The notes under the pieces were generated by a model that was not told where the DNA came from, did no database searches, and was given only the letters and a program-made list of their open reading frames with translations. 64,000 nucleotides of DNA from Linum tenue (Eukaryota; Streptophyta; Magnoliopsida; Malpighiales; Linaceae): contig CAMGYJ010000002.1 of the NCBI GenBank assembly GCA_946122785.1, positions 63,203,703-63,267,702 on the forward strand. The letters run 5' to 3'. Below, one piece after another: positions 33,315-44,219 of the stretch; the stretch's first letter is position 1, and every line of letters starts with the position of its first letter. Position numbers and translations under genes: made by a program.

Positions 33315-35169
33315 TTATTGCTTCTTGCCATGTCTTTTACAGAAGGCTTTCATCCTATCAAGGCCATCCTCAAGGGCAGAAGGTTCAATTGCAAAAGTAA
33401 CACGAAGCCAGTTCTTCAGACCTACAGCTATTCCTGCACATTGTATCAAAGAAAGGTGACGATGAAGCTCATCTAACTAAGTAACGAGATCGAGAAGTGC
33501 TAGAAGTCGGCATGTGTGGTTTTACCTGGCAGCACTATCACTGATTCCTCTCTAGCCAGCTTGACGCAGAAGTCGACGTCATCTTCAATGTCGTCCAGTT
33601 TCGACAAGTTCAGCTTTACCATAACGAACATGGAACCCTCTGGTTTCATTGGGCAGGTAACACAAGGAATGTCTTGAAGCCTGTCATAACCTGTGTCCGC
33701 TGCCTTTTTCAACAAGCTTTTAATTTTCAAGAAGAAGTCCTCCTTCGTATTTTCGATTAGTTGTTGAACTCCACCCTAATAAACAAAAAACTCTTAGGAC
33801 AAGGTTGCCAAAGTAAAGCTGAGCTCACAGTTTGAACATCAAACCTGAATGACAGTTGGAGGATCTGAGGAGATATCCAGATAGCCCTTGATCGTGTCAA
33901 CCATCTTGCACAAAAATGAAGATCGAAAGTGTTAAAACAAACACAACCTTTAATCAGCTACACCGTAGACAAGAGCAAGCGATCGAGCAACAAAACCAAC
34001 CCCAGTTTTGAGGAGGATTCCATTCGGATCAGTAGTCACAAGCCAACCAAGTCGCCAGCCAGGAACAATCCATCTCTTGGAGATTGACCCAAGTGTCAAG
34101 ACAGGCACAATTGATCCAAACACACCCATTGGCACAAACTGCTTGCTACCAAACGTGAGATGTGCATATACTTCATCAGCAATCACCAGTATTCCAAGCT
34201 TTTTAGCTGTCTCTGCAACCTGGTATATTCCAACCAATATTCCTCGTATTATAAACCCTAAACCCAAATAGTAAAGAAGAATGGGAGATTGGGTTGCTTG
34301 ACTCACTTTCTTTAGATGTTCGTAGCTGTAGACACATCCACATGGGTTTCCAGGGTTTACAACAACCATTGCAACAGTATTCTTGTCTGCCAGAGATTCA
34401 ATAGCTTCAAGATCCACCTCCCACCCTCTTTCAGGAACCAGATCAAAGTGACGAACTTCAAGGCCACACACTGCAGCGCGTGATTCGTAGTAAGGGAAAC
34501 CTGGCCTTGGGAACAAAATGTTTGCACCAGGTCGGGCGAGGACTGTTAATGCAACTTCAATTGCTTGAAGGCATCCAAGTGTGAGATAGACATCATCTTC
34601 AGATAACTTGTATGGGAGATCACGGTTAAGGTATTCTGCGACAGCCCTGTTTGGAGCGAGATGCATGAACTAATTCAATCCACCATGAAAATACAATGTA
34701 CAGGAGTGATTGCTTTGGAAAGAGATAACGGTGGAAACCCAATACGATTCCAAGATTATTTACCATCTGGGGACTATCAGAATAAGACAACACACACAGT
34801 GTTCATCATTTTATCCCAGCACTAAAGGAAGCAAGGATAACACAAGTTCTGAAAGTGGGTTTTCTGAGTGAGTTACCTCCTCGCAGGAAGAATACCAACA
34901 GTAGGGGCATAGCAATTGAACTTGGCCGATCTAAAGGAATCAACCACCGCATCTTCGGCAGCTAAGGTGGTTCTGAAGCAGGGGAAAGCAGAAGGGTCGC
35001 CATGGCCGAGGGGTACTATAGATCTTTTGTCATCCTTATCGACCTTCCCCAATAGAGTGGTGAGAACACCACGTACGGTGATTTCAGAAGCAGCGGTGAG
35101 ACCTCTGTTAGGCTTGAAACCCCATTTATCGAGCTCATTGTTCTCCGTCGCATAACCCTCCGTCCCCAT
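33315..35169 (-). CDS. Tyrosine aminotransferase-like PLP enzyme, copy 2
   Basis: Six exons on the minus strand: 34877-35169, 34307-34646, 34001-34219, 33845-33904, 33526-33775 and 33315-33433, with GT-AG borders and consistent phases, giving 426 aa. Same family as the gene at 17797-22466: [29 protein letters not shown] with the Schiff-base lysine at 259, and [10 protein letters not shown] near the C-terminus. The gene structure differs. Copy 2 has an intron after ...YEHLKK that copy 1 lacks, and lacks the intron copy 1 has after ...SMFAM. Its introns are short (total about 0.57 kb). The two genes are head-to-tail paralogues. Both look functional; different substrates or expression are possible. 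The N-terminal 30 residues diverge most. Confidence 0.93.
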
Positions 35170-35536
35170 CGGCGCTGAGTGATGAGAATTGGGTTGGCGG
35201 AGATAACAGAGCAGTGGTGTAGGGTTTTACATAGAGATCACCCTGCCTTTTCGATTATAAGTTAGGTTGGAATTATCGGGTGGTTTGCAATCGACTGAGC
35301 GCATTGGGTCGAAAGAGACGAAAGACACGACAAGAGAGATTGCAATATGTAAGCAAATTTGTCTGCAAGGGAAGTGCGCAAGTGATTCATTACTATGGTG
35401 GGGGACTTGGGATTTTGTTTGGGTCAAAAGCAGACTGAATTATCAATAGCACTCACTAACGTATCATACGTTTTCAACCACGGTTGTCAATAAGCTGGTC
35501 GAATTGACACCGACCTTGTATAAGAAATATGGGCAC
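35170..35536. other. TAT copy 2 promoter and 5' flank
   Basis: A short region between the TAT copy 2 start codon and the nested hAT/MULE complex at 35537. The promoter of TAT copy 2 must lie here or extend into the inserted elements, which begin only 368 bp from the start codon. No recognisable regulatory word was fixed. Confidence 0.45.
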
Positions 35537-36591
35537 TAGGGGTTGGCAAATGGGTGGGTAATTCGCGAATTGATATGGATCCACCCGCAAATAATCCGAT
35601 CCACATGTAGTGGGTGATTGATGTGGGTGGATTGCGAATTGATAAATCTCTCACCCGCACTTATGTGAATGAGTGGTGAGTGGATTGTGGGTCACCCGTA
35701 TGACCCGCATCTGATTTGTACATGAAAAATGTTGTCTAATAGTATCGAATATTCATCATATTTTCGAACTGCACTACAGTCTGACCATATACTTCAAAAG
35801 GTGGAGAATAAAGAATAGTTTTGACTACTATTATTGGTTATTGTGTTGTGCAATATCCATTAGATATTGGATATTGGTATGCAAATTATTGTTAATATCC
35901 ATTAAAGGGTTAATTGCATGGTTGGTCACTCAGATTACAAAAAACGTTCATGTTTGGTCACTCGAAATATTTAATTCCATTCATGGTCACTAAAATTAGT
36001 TAAAGAGTTCAAGTTTGGTCACTCTCCGTCCATCTCCGTTAACTTTTGCTTATGTGGCAGTCAACTCTTACAATTGACCGTTAAATGTGCCACGTGGCAA
36101 TTTAAAAATTAATTAAAAATAATATTTAAAATTTTAAATTTCCAACTCATTATTCCAACTAATAAAAAATAAAAATTATAAAATACCTAATTTCTTTTCT
36201 TCTAATTTCCATGTTCGGATGAACCTCAACAGTCCCATCTCCTTCTTCCTTCCGCCACCGCCGCCAGCAGCACCACCGTTATCTCCGCCGCAGCCACCTC
36301 CACCACCACTGTCGGCAGCTCTCCCTCTTAGATCGGATCCCTTCACATCAACCCATGAGAAATTGAAAGCCCCAACTTCACAAATCTCTCTTTTCCTCTC
36401 TCAAATGCATTAAATTAATCAAAAGTGAAAAGTTCCCTCCTTGCACCTCTTCGCCATTAATTAAACATTTCATTGTCATCCCCGCCATAAATTTTCAATT
36501 GGGTTCCAAGAAGAAGGAGGAAAGGTTCCAGCTTTGAGCTGAATTTCGGTTTTTGGTTTTTCCCCCCTCTGGGTTTGTTGGAGAAAGAGAA

Positions 36592-36840
36592 ATGGGGAAT
36601 GTGACGTCGAACGTGGCGGCGAAATTCGCCTTCTTCCCGCCGGACCCGCCGACATCAAGACTGGATTTGATGAAAGTTTCTGGCTTTTCGATGAATTCTT
36701 GTCGAAATTAGAGTTGTTTCTGGTTTTGGGATGCTTGATTGTATTCCTTGTTCAAAGATTGGAGCTTTATGACCTTTGTTCTCTGTTGTTTCTCTATGCA
36801 GCTATGACTATTCATGCTATGGAGCATCTTCTGGAAACGC
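36592..36840 (+). pseudogene. Captured ABHD17-like alpha/beta-hydrolase gene fragment
   Basis: The ATG at 36592 opens MGNVTSNVAAKFAFFPPDPP, which closely matches the conserved N-terminus of plant ABHD17-type hydrolases, a region that carries membrane-targeting signals in that family. The frame leaves the family soon after (about 36655) and stops at about 36710. At 36793-36800 an acceptor-like tctatgcag is followed by YDYSCYGASSG, matching the YDYSGYG segment of a later exon in the same family. So a start exon, intron sequence and a piece of an internal exon were captured and shortened. The catalytic serine and the rest are absent. The proline-rich stretch at 36219-36413 may be the captured 5' UTR. 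Confidence 0.7.
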
Positions 36841-36952
36841 GCCGGTCGCCAGCGTCGTGAAGCTGAAGGTGGTTGACACATCAATTTGGTCGATGGCGAG
36901 CTCTGTCAGTGCCAGCTTCACGTTGCGAACTGCGGCAACCACGAACTGCGGC

Positions 36953-38184
36953 TAGGGCTGCTAAACGGTACGGTAACCGGTTTACCGTTTACCGTTTTAC
37001 CGGTTTCGGTAATACCGGAATTGCAAAAACAGTCGCCGGCTGCCGACACCCTTCTCCACCCGGCATACCGTCTTACCGTTCGGTACGGTAACGGTAAGGG
37101 AAACGGATCCCGAATTACCGACAGTCACTTGGAATTGGCCAATTGAGACGGCCTGAATTTCATCAACGCGCGCGAGCCAACGCCATTGCAATTTCCAATT
37201 TGCAATGCTTCCTCCCGTTAGGCCTCTGTCCTTGTCTGGCTGCTGTCTCCCACTCTCCCTGTTGTCGGCTGTCCTTTCACAGATGACCTCGTCCTCATGA
37301 CAGACCCCATTGCTTGAAGTTGCACCCACCATTATCAGCACTCAGCAGCATGGCCTCGTCCTCATCAATCATCAATCATCACCATTCAGGCATTCACCAA
37401 CGCCACGTCGCCAGCCCACATGCCATCATTATTTATTCATTCCATTCCAAATTTCCAATCCACATGTCTAATTTACATGGCCAGTACAGACACCGGAGAA
37501 GGGACGTTTAGCGGGAGAAGATTACCTCTAAAGTTGACGGAGAGCCGGAGAAGGGACAGCGACGGTCTGACGGAGTTCAACGGACAGCGGAGCGGCGATG
37601 GGAGAAACTTGCCGGGAACAGAGCCTGGATTTGGGCTGTTGTCTGCTGGCTTCGACGGGGTTCGACGGCTGGCTTCGACCAACGACGATGAACAGGTTCG
37701 ACGGGGTTCGACGGCTGCTTCGACGGGGTTCGAGTTCGACGGCTGGCTTCGACCAACGACGATGAACAGGGTTCGACGGCTGGCTTCGACGGGGTTCGAG
37801 TTCGACGGCTGGCTTCGACCAACGACGATGAACGGAGGAGGAGGGATCGGCGGTCGTTGACTCGTGGTTTGATTGGGATTTGGCTGGCTGGCTGGCTTAG
37901 ATCGTTAGGGAATTAGCAATTAGGGCTTTTTAGTTTTTAGGGTGGGTGTTTACGGTGAAAATCAATTATGACGATCCGCATCCGCCGATGAAAACTCAAT
38001 GTCCCATTCGGTGTCGGAATCCCGTTTTGCCGACGGTAAATTACAATGCCGGTCCCGGCATACCGCCAAGTGAAGAAGTCCCAGCCGCTTACCGTTTTAC
38101 TCGATTACCGGTTTAACCGGTTACCGCGGTTACCGGTACGGTAACCGGTTAAACCGGCAACCGAGAACCCGTTTGGCAGCCCTA
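36953..38184. mobile_element. Inner hAT element with internal tandem repeats
   Basis: Ends TAGGGCTGCTAAACGG and, from the right, TAGGGCTGCCAAACGG. Perfect 8-bp duplication ACTGCGGC (36945-36952 and 38185-38192). Subterminal regions are full of accggtttaccg/cggtaaccgg words. It lies inside the GH17 fragment of the MULE. No transposase. At 37640-37835 the phrases ggcttcgaccaacgacgatg and cggggttcgagttcgacggc repeat three times. Confidence 0.9.
37640..37835. repeat. GC-rich tandem repeat inside the inner hAT
   Basis: About three imperfect copies of a 60-75 bp unit made of ttcgacgg, ggcttcgaccaacgacgatg and aacagg words. Copies are open in all three frames, giving low-complexity peptides (for example STGFEFDGWLRPT) with no family resemblance. 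Confidence 0.75.
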
Positions 38185-39276
38185 ACTGCGGCAACCACGA
38201 ACTGCGCATCGGCGTCGTCGCCAACATAGACGACGGAAACTCGCGTGCGGGGATAGAACGACACTACGTTGTGCCGGAGCCACTCTGCTGCGGAAGACGA
38301 AGATTCCGCCATTTCTTGAACCAGATGGTTCGGAACGGAGAGCAGCACGCTGGCCTCGGTGAAAGACAAGGCCCGCGTCAGGCTCGGTGTTGGATCCAGA
38401 ATCCGCACCGAGCGGAATCCGAGAGCCACCACCGCTGAGGCGATGGTCTTCGGGAGGCGGGAGGTGCTGCGAGGACAGAGATGAACTGCGACTGGAATTC
38501 GCTGGGCGGCTGCGGTGGTAGTGCGGCGGCGGAGTAGGTAACTCCAACAGCATCAGGGTTTGGTCGGTAGGGTATGGAGATTAGAAGAAATTAGTTTTAA
38601 TATTTTTATTTTTTTAATAATTGTGATAATGAAGTGGAAATTTTAAAAATTAAATTTTTTATTTTTTAATTGCCACGTCACACACTTAACGGTCAACTCT
38701 AATAGTTGACTGCCACATCAGACAAAATTAACAGAATTGGACGGAGAGTGACCAAATTTGAAATGTTTAAGTAATTTTAGTGACCATGAACGGAATTAAA
38801 TATTTTTAGTGACCAAATTTGAACCTTTTTAGTAAATCCGGTGACCAACTATGCAATTAACCCATCCATTAAATATTGGGATGCAAAGTATAAATTATTA
38901 ATTGTATCAAACTCATAAATTATTGATACAATCTTACTAATTTGTTATGAACTTATTATAAATGCTAGTCAACTTTCTTAATGGCTAGTTGGAGAATTGC
39001 TTTTGTGGGTAGACCCACGACCCAACCGCAGCCATCCGCCACCCACCCAACCCAATCAGCAGAAGTATGTGGGTGGATTGCGGGTCACAATTATTTCAAC
39101 TCGCTAGTAAGCGGGTGGGTCAATTTGAAACCAAAACCCACCCAACCCGCCCATTGCCCACCCCTAATGGGCACCACACACTGCGATCCGTAAAAAGATT
39201 TTTGAGTTAGAAAGTCTCAGAATATTTTTTTTATCCATAAACCTGTATTGTTCCATTAAATGGTCTGCAATAGTAT

Positions 39277-39386
39277 TAGGGATGGCAATTTGGGCCCGAC
39301 CCGACGGATTTTACCCGACCTGGCCTGTGATGGGGCGGATAAAACTCGATCCGTGACAGGACATAGTGGATCTTGCCCCACCCCGC
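39277..39386. mobile_element. hAT fragment, one end only
   Basis: A second TAGGGATGGCAATTTGGG end starts at 39277 and runs into the complete element at 39387. Its continuation (gcagcttgaacagagcgggc at 40076 onward) has no matching right end, so the copy was truncated after or before the nested insertion. Confidence 0.6.
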
Positions 39387-40069
39387 TAGGGATGGCAATG
39401 GGTCGGGTTGGGGCAGGTTTTGTCAAACCCAAACCCATGGGTTTATCCGCCAAAAAACCCGGGGTAAAACCCGCTGGGTTTGAAAAACTCAAACTCAACC
39501 CAACTCGTTGGGTATCCGCGGGTTCATGGGTACCCGTGGGTTTTTGTGGTAAAAAAATTACAATAACAAGTTTCTTTCAAAATAGAAGTTTAACATCAAT
39601 TTTCTCATACAAATTATTCATACAAAAAGCACCAATTTAGAGCATACAAGCAAACCGCAAATGATCAATACAAATTGTTCAAAATTAAAGATAAACATCT
39701 ATAAACAATAAGATTAATTGAAAGCTTCTTCCTCGTCAATTAAGTTTCTTCACTCTCCACTTCATAATATCAACTTCATTCTAAACAATTAGAAAGAACA
39801 AATTATACTTGCTCCACGAACATAAAGTATTAGTTGTTTAAGTAAGATATATTATTTAGAATATTAAATATACCAGGAAAGTAATTATATGTGTGTGGGC
39901 GGGTACCCATGGGGCGGGTTTACCTAAACCCAAACCCAACTCGACCCAGTGAATAGTGTACAGGTTTAAACCCGAACCCGGCCCAAAACCCGTCAACACG
40001 GATTTTACTCGCGTTGACCGGGTTGGGTCGGGTGGGTACCCGTGGGTTCGGGTTTTGTTGCCATCCCTA
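39387..40069. mobile_element. hAT element (TAGGGATGGCAA family), nested in another hAT
   Basis: Ends TAGGGATGGCAATGGGTC and, from the right, TAGGGATGGCAACAAAAC. Perfect 8-bp duplication CACCCCGC (39379-39386 and 40070-40077). Its left half (39387-39655) is a close inverted match to 57290-57575 downstream of the STR gene. Confidence 0.9.
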
Positions 40070-40077
40070 CACCCCGC

Positions 40078-41001
40078 AGCTTGAACAGAGCGGGCATGGG
40101 TACTGATGATGCTCTGCCCCGCTTAATATCCATTTGTGGCGTGCGTGCAAGGGCTGCCTCTGCCTCCGATAAAAATCAGCTTCATCTACCCTAGCAATTT
40201 CGAGTTCCCAAAATTGAAATTCTCCATCACCTTCCGACTTCCCAAAATTCCCTATCATCTTCCGACTTCCCAAATTCCCAATCATCTTCCAACTTTTCCC
40301 TCTGTCATCAATAAATCCATTAGATTCCCCATAAACTAGAGGCTTCTTAACTTATATTATGGCCGTTGTGGAGAATGTTTTTGCCACGTAGGATAAAGAA
40401 AGCTCCACATTTTTCCATGTCATTTTTATCATTTAATATTTTAAGTTATTAATTGCATCAAAATAAAACTAAATAAACATGTAAATGAATCATCACGATC
40501 AAGATTTGAACCTATGAACTGAAACTATCATCATTTTAAGTGTTCAACGAATAGGATAAATCATATTTGATGCTATTAATTAGAACAAAACATGTATATC
40601 AATCACCATAACTTAGATTTAATCATACAAAAACAACTACAAATAACTAAGATTTAAATATGTACAACAAACAACATTCTATTTTTATTTAATGATTGAC
40701 TACTCTACATTACACAACAAAAACTAACACGGATAAAATTTTTGTACATAATTAAATTTTCTTCCATACACATATATAAAACACATTGTCTTTACTTTTT
40801 TTCTAATGTAATTATAATTCCTTTCTTTTCTCATATACCATTTGACATAATTCCCTTTCTTTTCCTACATGAGTGTAGATGTGAGTCATGTTGAGATCCA
40901 TAGCACCTAAATTAATCAAGATTTCTAAATGAATCTTAAGTTATTAGATATATATAATGGTTGAGATGTAAATACCTATTTTAATCCTTACTTATATCAA
41001 T
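40078..41001. other. AT-rich spacer with a diverged foldback copy
   Basis: No gene seen. A diverged copy of the 27160 foldback family sits at about 40345-40620 (tatattatggccgttgtgg, gccacgtaggataaagaaag, atcatatttgatgctattaa). Confidence 0.4.
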
Positions 41002-41046
41002 TGTGACACCCTAATACATATATTACTATTACAACTTTGGGTGTGC

Positions 41047-42120
41047 CTACGGTGACATGCATGTCACGGTGACTTGCACTTCCCGGTCGACCTCAGTTAG
41101 GATTAGGTCGACCTCATTCAGAATTCGGTCGACCTCATATAGGATCCGGTCGACCTCATTTAGGATTCGGTCGACCTCATATAGGATCAGGTCGACCTAA
41201 TCTGTTGTTTTAGTGTAAAAACAGTTCATGGTGCCTACTTTGGATATTCATATCATACAATTGGCTAGATGGAAATTGAAGACTAATGACTTGTTTTGAA
41301 GCTGGAGTGTCCCTCTACATATTGAAGTGATTGAGAGCTCGATAGGAAGTCCAGAAGACTATTTTTGAACCTCATCAAAAGGCTATGCCAAAACTGGGAA
41401 ACTGCCTGGAAATGGCTAAGTCTGAAAACGTGTTTGTGAAGCCTATTTTGGAGCTCAATTCGAGAAGCATGAATGCGAGTAGAGTCCAGGAGCCTCTACC
41501 ACGTCAAATTAGGTATGTTTTTATACAAATTCAAGGCATTGGATGAAAGATTAGACATTTGTAAGGCTTCAAACAAAAGGGTGGAAGTTTCTATGAAGGC
41601 TGTTTTTCTGGCAGACTTCGAGCACAAGCAAGCTGCCAGAAAAACAGCATTCATAGCAACTTCGAGCCTTTTGTTTGAAGCCTTAAAGATATTCAATCTT
41701 TCATCCAATGCCTTGCCTTTTTATAAAAAAAAAATACGTAATTTAACGTGGTAGAGGTCCCTGGACTTGACTCGCATCCATGCTTCTCAAATTGAGCTCC
41801 AAAGTAGGCTTGACAAACACGTTGCCAGACTTAGCCATTTTCAGGCAGTTTCCCAGTTTTGGCATAGCCTTTTGGTCAGGTTCAAAAATGATCTTCTGGA
41901 CTTTCTATTGAGCTCCCAAGTACTTTAATGTGTAGAGGGACACTTCAGCTTCAAAACAAGCCTTTAATCTCCAATTTCCATTTAGCCAATTGTAAAATAT
42001 GAATCTCCAAAGTAGGCACCATGAAACTGTTTTTACACTGAAACAACAGATTAGGTCGACCTGATCCTATATGAGGTCGACCGAAAAGTGCATGTCACCG
42101 TGACATGCATGTCACCGTAG
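41047..42120. repeat. 1.07-kb palindromic foldback element with 21-bp repeats
   Basis: Left arm (41047 to about 41613) and right arm (about 41633-42120) are reverse complements over nearly their whole length. The ends are ctacggtgacatgcatgtca and its mirror. The spacer is only about 20 bp around 41613-41632. The left arm holds five copies of a 21-bp unit starting ggtcgacctca, the right arm only about two, which explains the arm length difference of about 80 bp. Frames open on both strands (41473-41754 plus, 41496-41708 minus) encode near-identical peptides because they are mirror images, so they are not independent genes. Transcripts would form a very long hairpin. Confidence 0.88.
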
Positions 42121-43172
42121 CAAAGTCCTAAAACTTTTAGTAACCACTTATACTCGTCGAATAACCCGACTCATAAGATGATGATCTAATTCTTCGTTAA
42201 ATCTGTTACCTTTAAGAGTACAGCTCGAAAGGACTTATTATCCCTCCTAGTGACTATGGCAGAACGTGGAGTATTCAGTTTTCCCTCACCCACCTCTCAA
42301 CCCTTACTGGTTTAACTTAACTGTCAAGATACACCTCATATTGTACATCTCATTCAGTCAAATAAATATCCACTCATTACCACATGCCATATCACATTCA
42401 TCATCTCAAACTCAAAGAATTCATACATTCACAACATAAGGACCATCAGACAGTCTCTTGATAACTCACTGTATAAACATGTATTGCCACGTAAGATTAT
42501 GAAGCTCTCCATTTTTTCATGTCATCGTTATTATTTCGAATGAGTTTAGTACCTAACTTTTGAATGTGATTTTCACATTATTGGCTAAAATTCAACTCAA
42601 TTTTGAGATGGTGATTCTAATTTCAATATAAATTATACAAAAAAAAGTTATGAATAAAAAGTGAATGCTATCTTTTGTTCATAACATAAAAGCATTAGCC
42701 GCTAAAAATAAATTTTGTATGATTTCACTTAATAAGATGTTTAATAATGATCTAAAAATATTTTTTTAAAATCATAAATAAATAAAATAAAGTGAACAAT
42801 GATATGTAGTTATTACCAAAATTCAAACTTTTATTATAATTTTCAACTCAAATTCTTTTCAAGTTGAAAAATGAAAATAAATAAAAACCCCTTTTTATAC
42901 CGAAACACCAATGATGCAAAGTTTTGATTTTACTATTATAATTATGGGGACTAACACTCATATTGTGATTTACTCGAAAAACATCTGGAGAACCAAAAAC
43001 TAATCGACCTAGGGTTTCGTCGCAACAACGCAAGTATCTGCTTTTGCAAATATGTCACTTAAGGCAGGTTTGCTCGAATTCGTGAGCACATGGCATGAAT
43101 TCATAGACGATATTAGCTTTCTTGGTCGATTGAATAACAAAATGGGATTGGTTCATAACCAACTACGGGAAG

Positions 43173-43532
43173 TAGGGGTGGCTATACGGTCCGGTTAAAT
43201 TGGTCCAAATTGATCTGGTCTGGTCTTTTGGGGAATATAAGGACCAAAGATTGGATTGGATACAATTCGATCTTGATTTTAGATTGAACTTGTGGGGATT
43301 TGAGTGGCCCGAGTCCTCAAAGGGTGAGGAGTTGGTTAAGTTTTGGGTGTTGGGCTTTATTATCCGGTCTTTATCCGATTTTCGGTCCAGTTCCGAACGG
43401 TTTTTTACCTCAAATCTAAGCCCGAAGATGGGATTGTATTGTTTGCTATCCAGTCTCAGTTCGGTCTCGGTCCGGATTATACGGTCTGGTTTCGGGTAAA
43501 ACTAAAAAGCCCGGACCAAATAGCCACCCCTA
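43173..43532. mobile_element. hAT element with tggtccggt-type subterminal words
   Basis: Ends TAGGGGTGGCTATACGGTC and, from the right, TAGGGGTGGCTATTTGGTC. Flanks acgggaag (43165-43172) and acaggaag (43533-43540) match at 7 of 8 positions, an aged duplication. Non-coding. Confidence 0.82.
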
Positions 43533-43710
43533 ACAGGAAGGTGTTGAAGATGAGGGAAGCTATACATCATCTGTGATGAGGTCAGAGGGTTTGTTCTGGC
43601 TACCGATTTATTTTTTTCTCCATAAATGTTTTAGGCATTAATTAAGGTGTACTTTAGTTTTGAAGATCATATTCACTAACATAGGGAAACATCGCACCAT
43701 CTCATGGTAA

Positions 43711-43851
43711 ATCATTATATAAAACACCATAGAAAACCATCACATATGACATAACCATCATCATCGACATGCACATTTCGTATATCACGTCATAGGAAGT
43801 CATCACTTAACCACATCATAAGTAATCTTTATCCAAGGATTCAATCACATG
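43711..43851 (+). repeat. 141-bp direct repeat, copy 1
   Basis: Nearly identical to 44623-44763 (for example catcacatatgacataacca, cgacatgcacatttcgtata, agtaatctttatccaaggat). The unit including intervening DNA is 912 bp and contains the MITE at 43887. Confidence 0.85.
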
Positions 43852-43886
43852 CATCATTATGTTGATTCAGTGCTTTTTACTTCTTA

Positions 43887-44219
43887 GGGGTCACTTGGAA
43901 GTTGTGATTGTTAAATAGATGTAATGTTGTGATGGTGTTATACATGTATTGTCGAATTTGATGCATTGTGAAATACAACATTTGATATGTGTGATTGTGT
44001 ATGTTACATCAGTTAAAAGCTGAGACAAAACAATCTCAACTCAACAATCATAGCTAACAATTGACGTATAACAATCACTCATTTTGAGTGATAGTTTCTG
44101 TCAAATTACAGAAATAATCCATGTGTTATTTCTGTTAAAAAATCAAAAAATGATGCATTCAAAACAATACATGTATAATAACAATCTCACCAAAACAATC
44201 CCAACTTCCAAACGACCCC
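43887..44219. mobile_element. Tourist-like MITE (PIF/Harbinger)
   Basis: Ends GGGGTCACTTGGAAGTTG and, from the right, GGGGTCGTTTGGAAGTTG, flanked by the 3-bp duplication TTA on both sides (43884-43886 and 44220-44222), the signature of PIF/Harbinger. 333 bp, non-coding, with a palindrome around tgagtgatagtttctg. Confidence 0.85.

Larger units (their letters stand above)
36838..38560 (-). pseudogene. Captured GH17 beta-1,3-glucanase fragment, split by a hAT
   Basis: On the minus strand from about 38550: GVTYSAAALPPQPPSEF, like the IGVNYG...LPPPS start of GH17, then SVRILDPTPSLTRALS, LLSVPNHLVQEMAESSSSA, NVVSFYPRTRVSVVYVGDD and FVVAAVR. Past the hAT (36953-38184) it continues NVKLALTELAIDQIDVSTTF, matching the following GH17 segment, and ends near 36838 where it meets the ABHD17 piece. 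GH17 enzymes hydrolyse callose-type glucans. Here the acid/base site appears as VGDD where the family has VGNE, and the second half with the nucleophile is missing. A 16-bp direct repeat (about 36929-36952 with 38185-38200) shifts the frame. Confidence 0.72.
35907..38863. mobile_element. Pack-MULE carrying fragments of two host genes
   Basis: Long terminal inverted repeats start gggttaattgcatggttggt on the left and, read inward from the right, gggttaattgcatagttggt. Similar ends recur in plant MULEs. The flanking 10-bp duplication ATCCATTAAA (35897-35906 and 38864-38873) is in the MULE size range. The terminal repeats run about 230 bp, through the ttggtcactctccgtcc and agttgac/gccacgtggc words. 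The interior is GC-rich and holds an ABHD17-like gene piece (plus) and a GH17 piece (minus). There is no transposase. Confidence 0.88.
35537..39166. mobile_element. Outer hAT element of a three-level nest
   Basis: Ends TAGGGGTTGGCAAATGGG and, from the right, TAGGGGTGGGCAATGGG. Perfect 8-bp duplication ATGGGCAC (35529-35536 and 39167-39174). The element's own sequence is about 660 bp (35537-35906 and about 38874-39166) with hAT-like gggtgggt/acccaccc subterminal words. The remaining 2.97 kb is a MULE inserted at 35907, itself split by another hAT. Confidence 0.88.

Noticed and set aside
37420..37860. 146-codon plus-strand frame as a glycine/arginine-rich protein
   Set aside because: It lies in the tandem-repeat part of a non-autonomous hAT; the peptide is low-complexity and all frames are open there.
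41473..41754. Long open frames on both strands as candidate genes
   Set aside because: They are mirror images within the arms of the foldback and encode nearly the same peptide on both strands, so they do not represent two genes.
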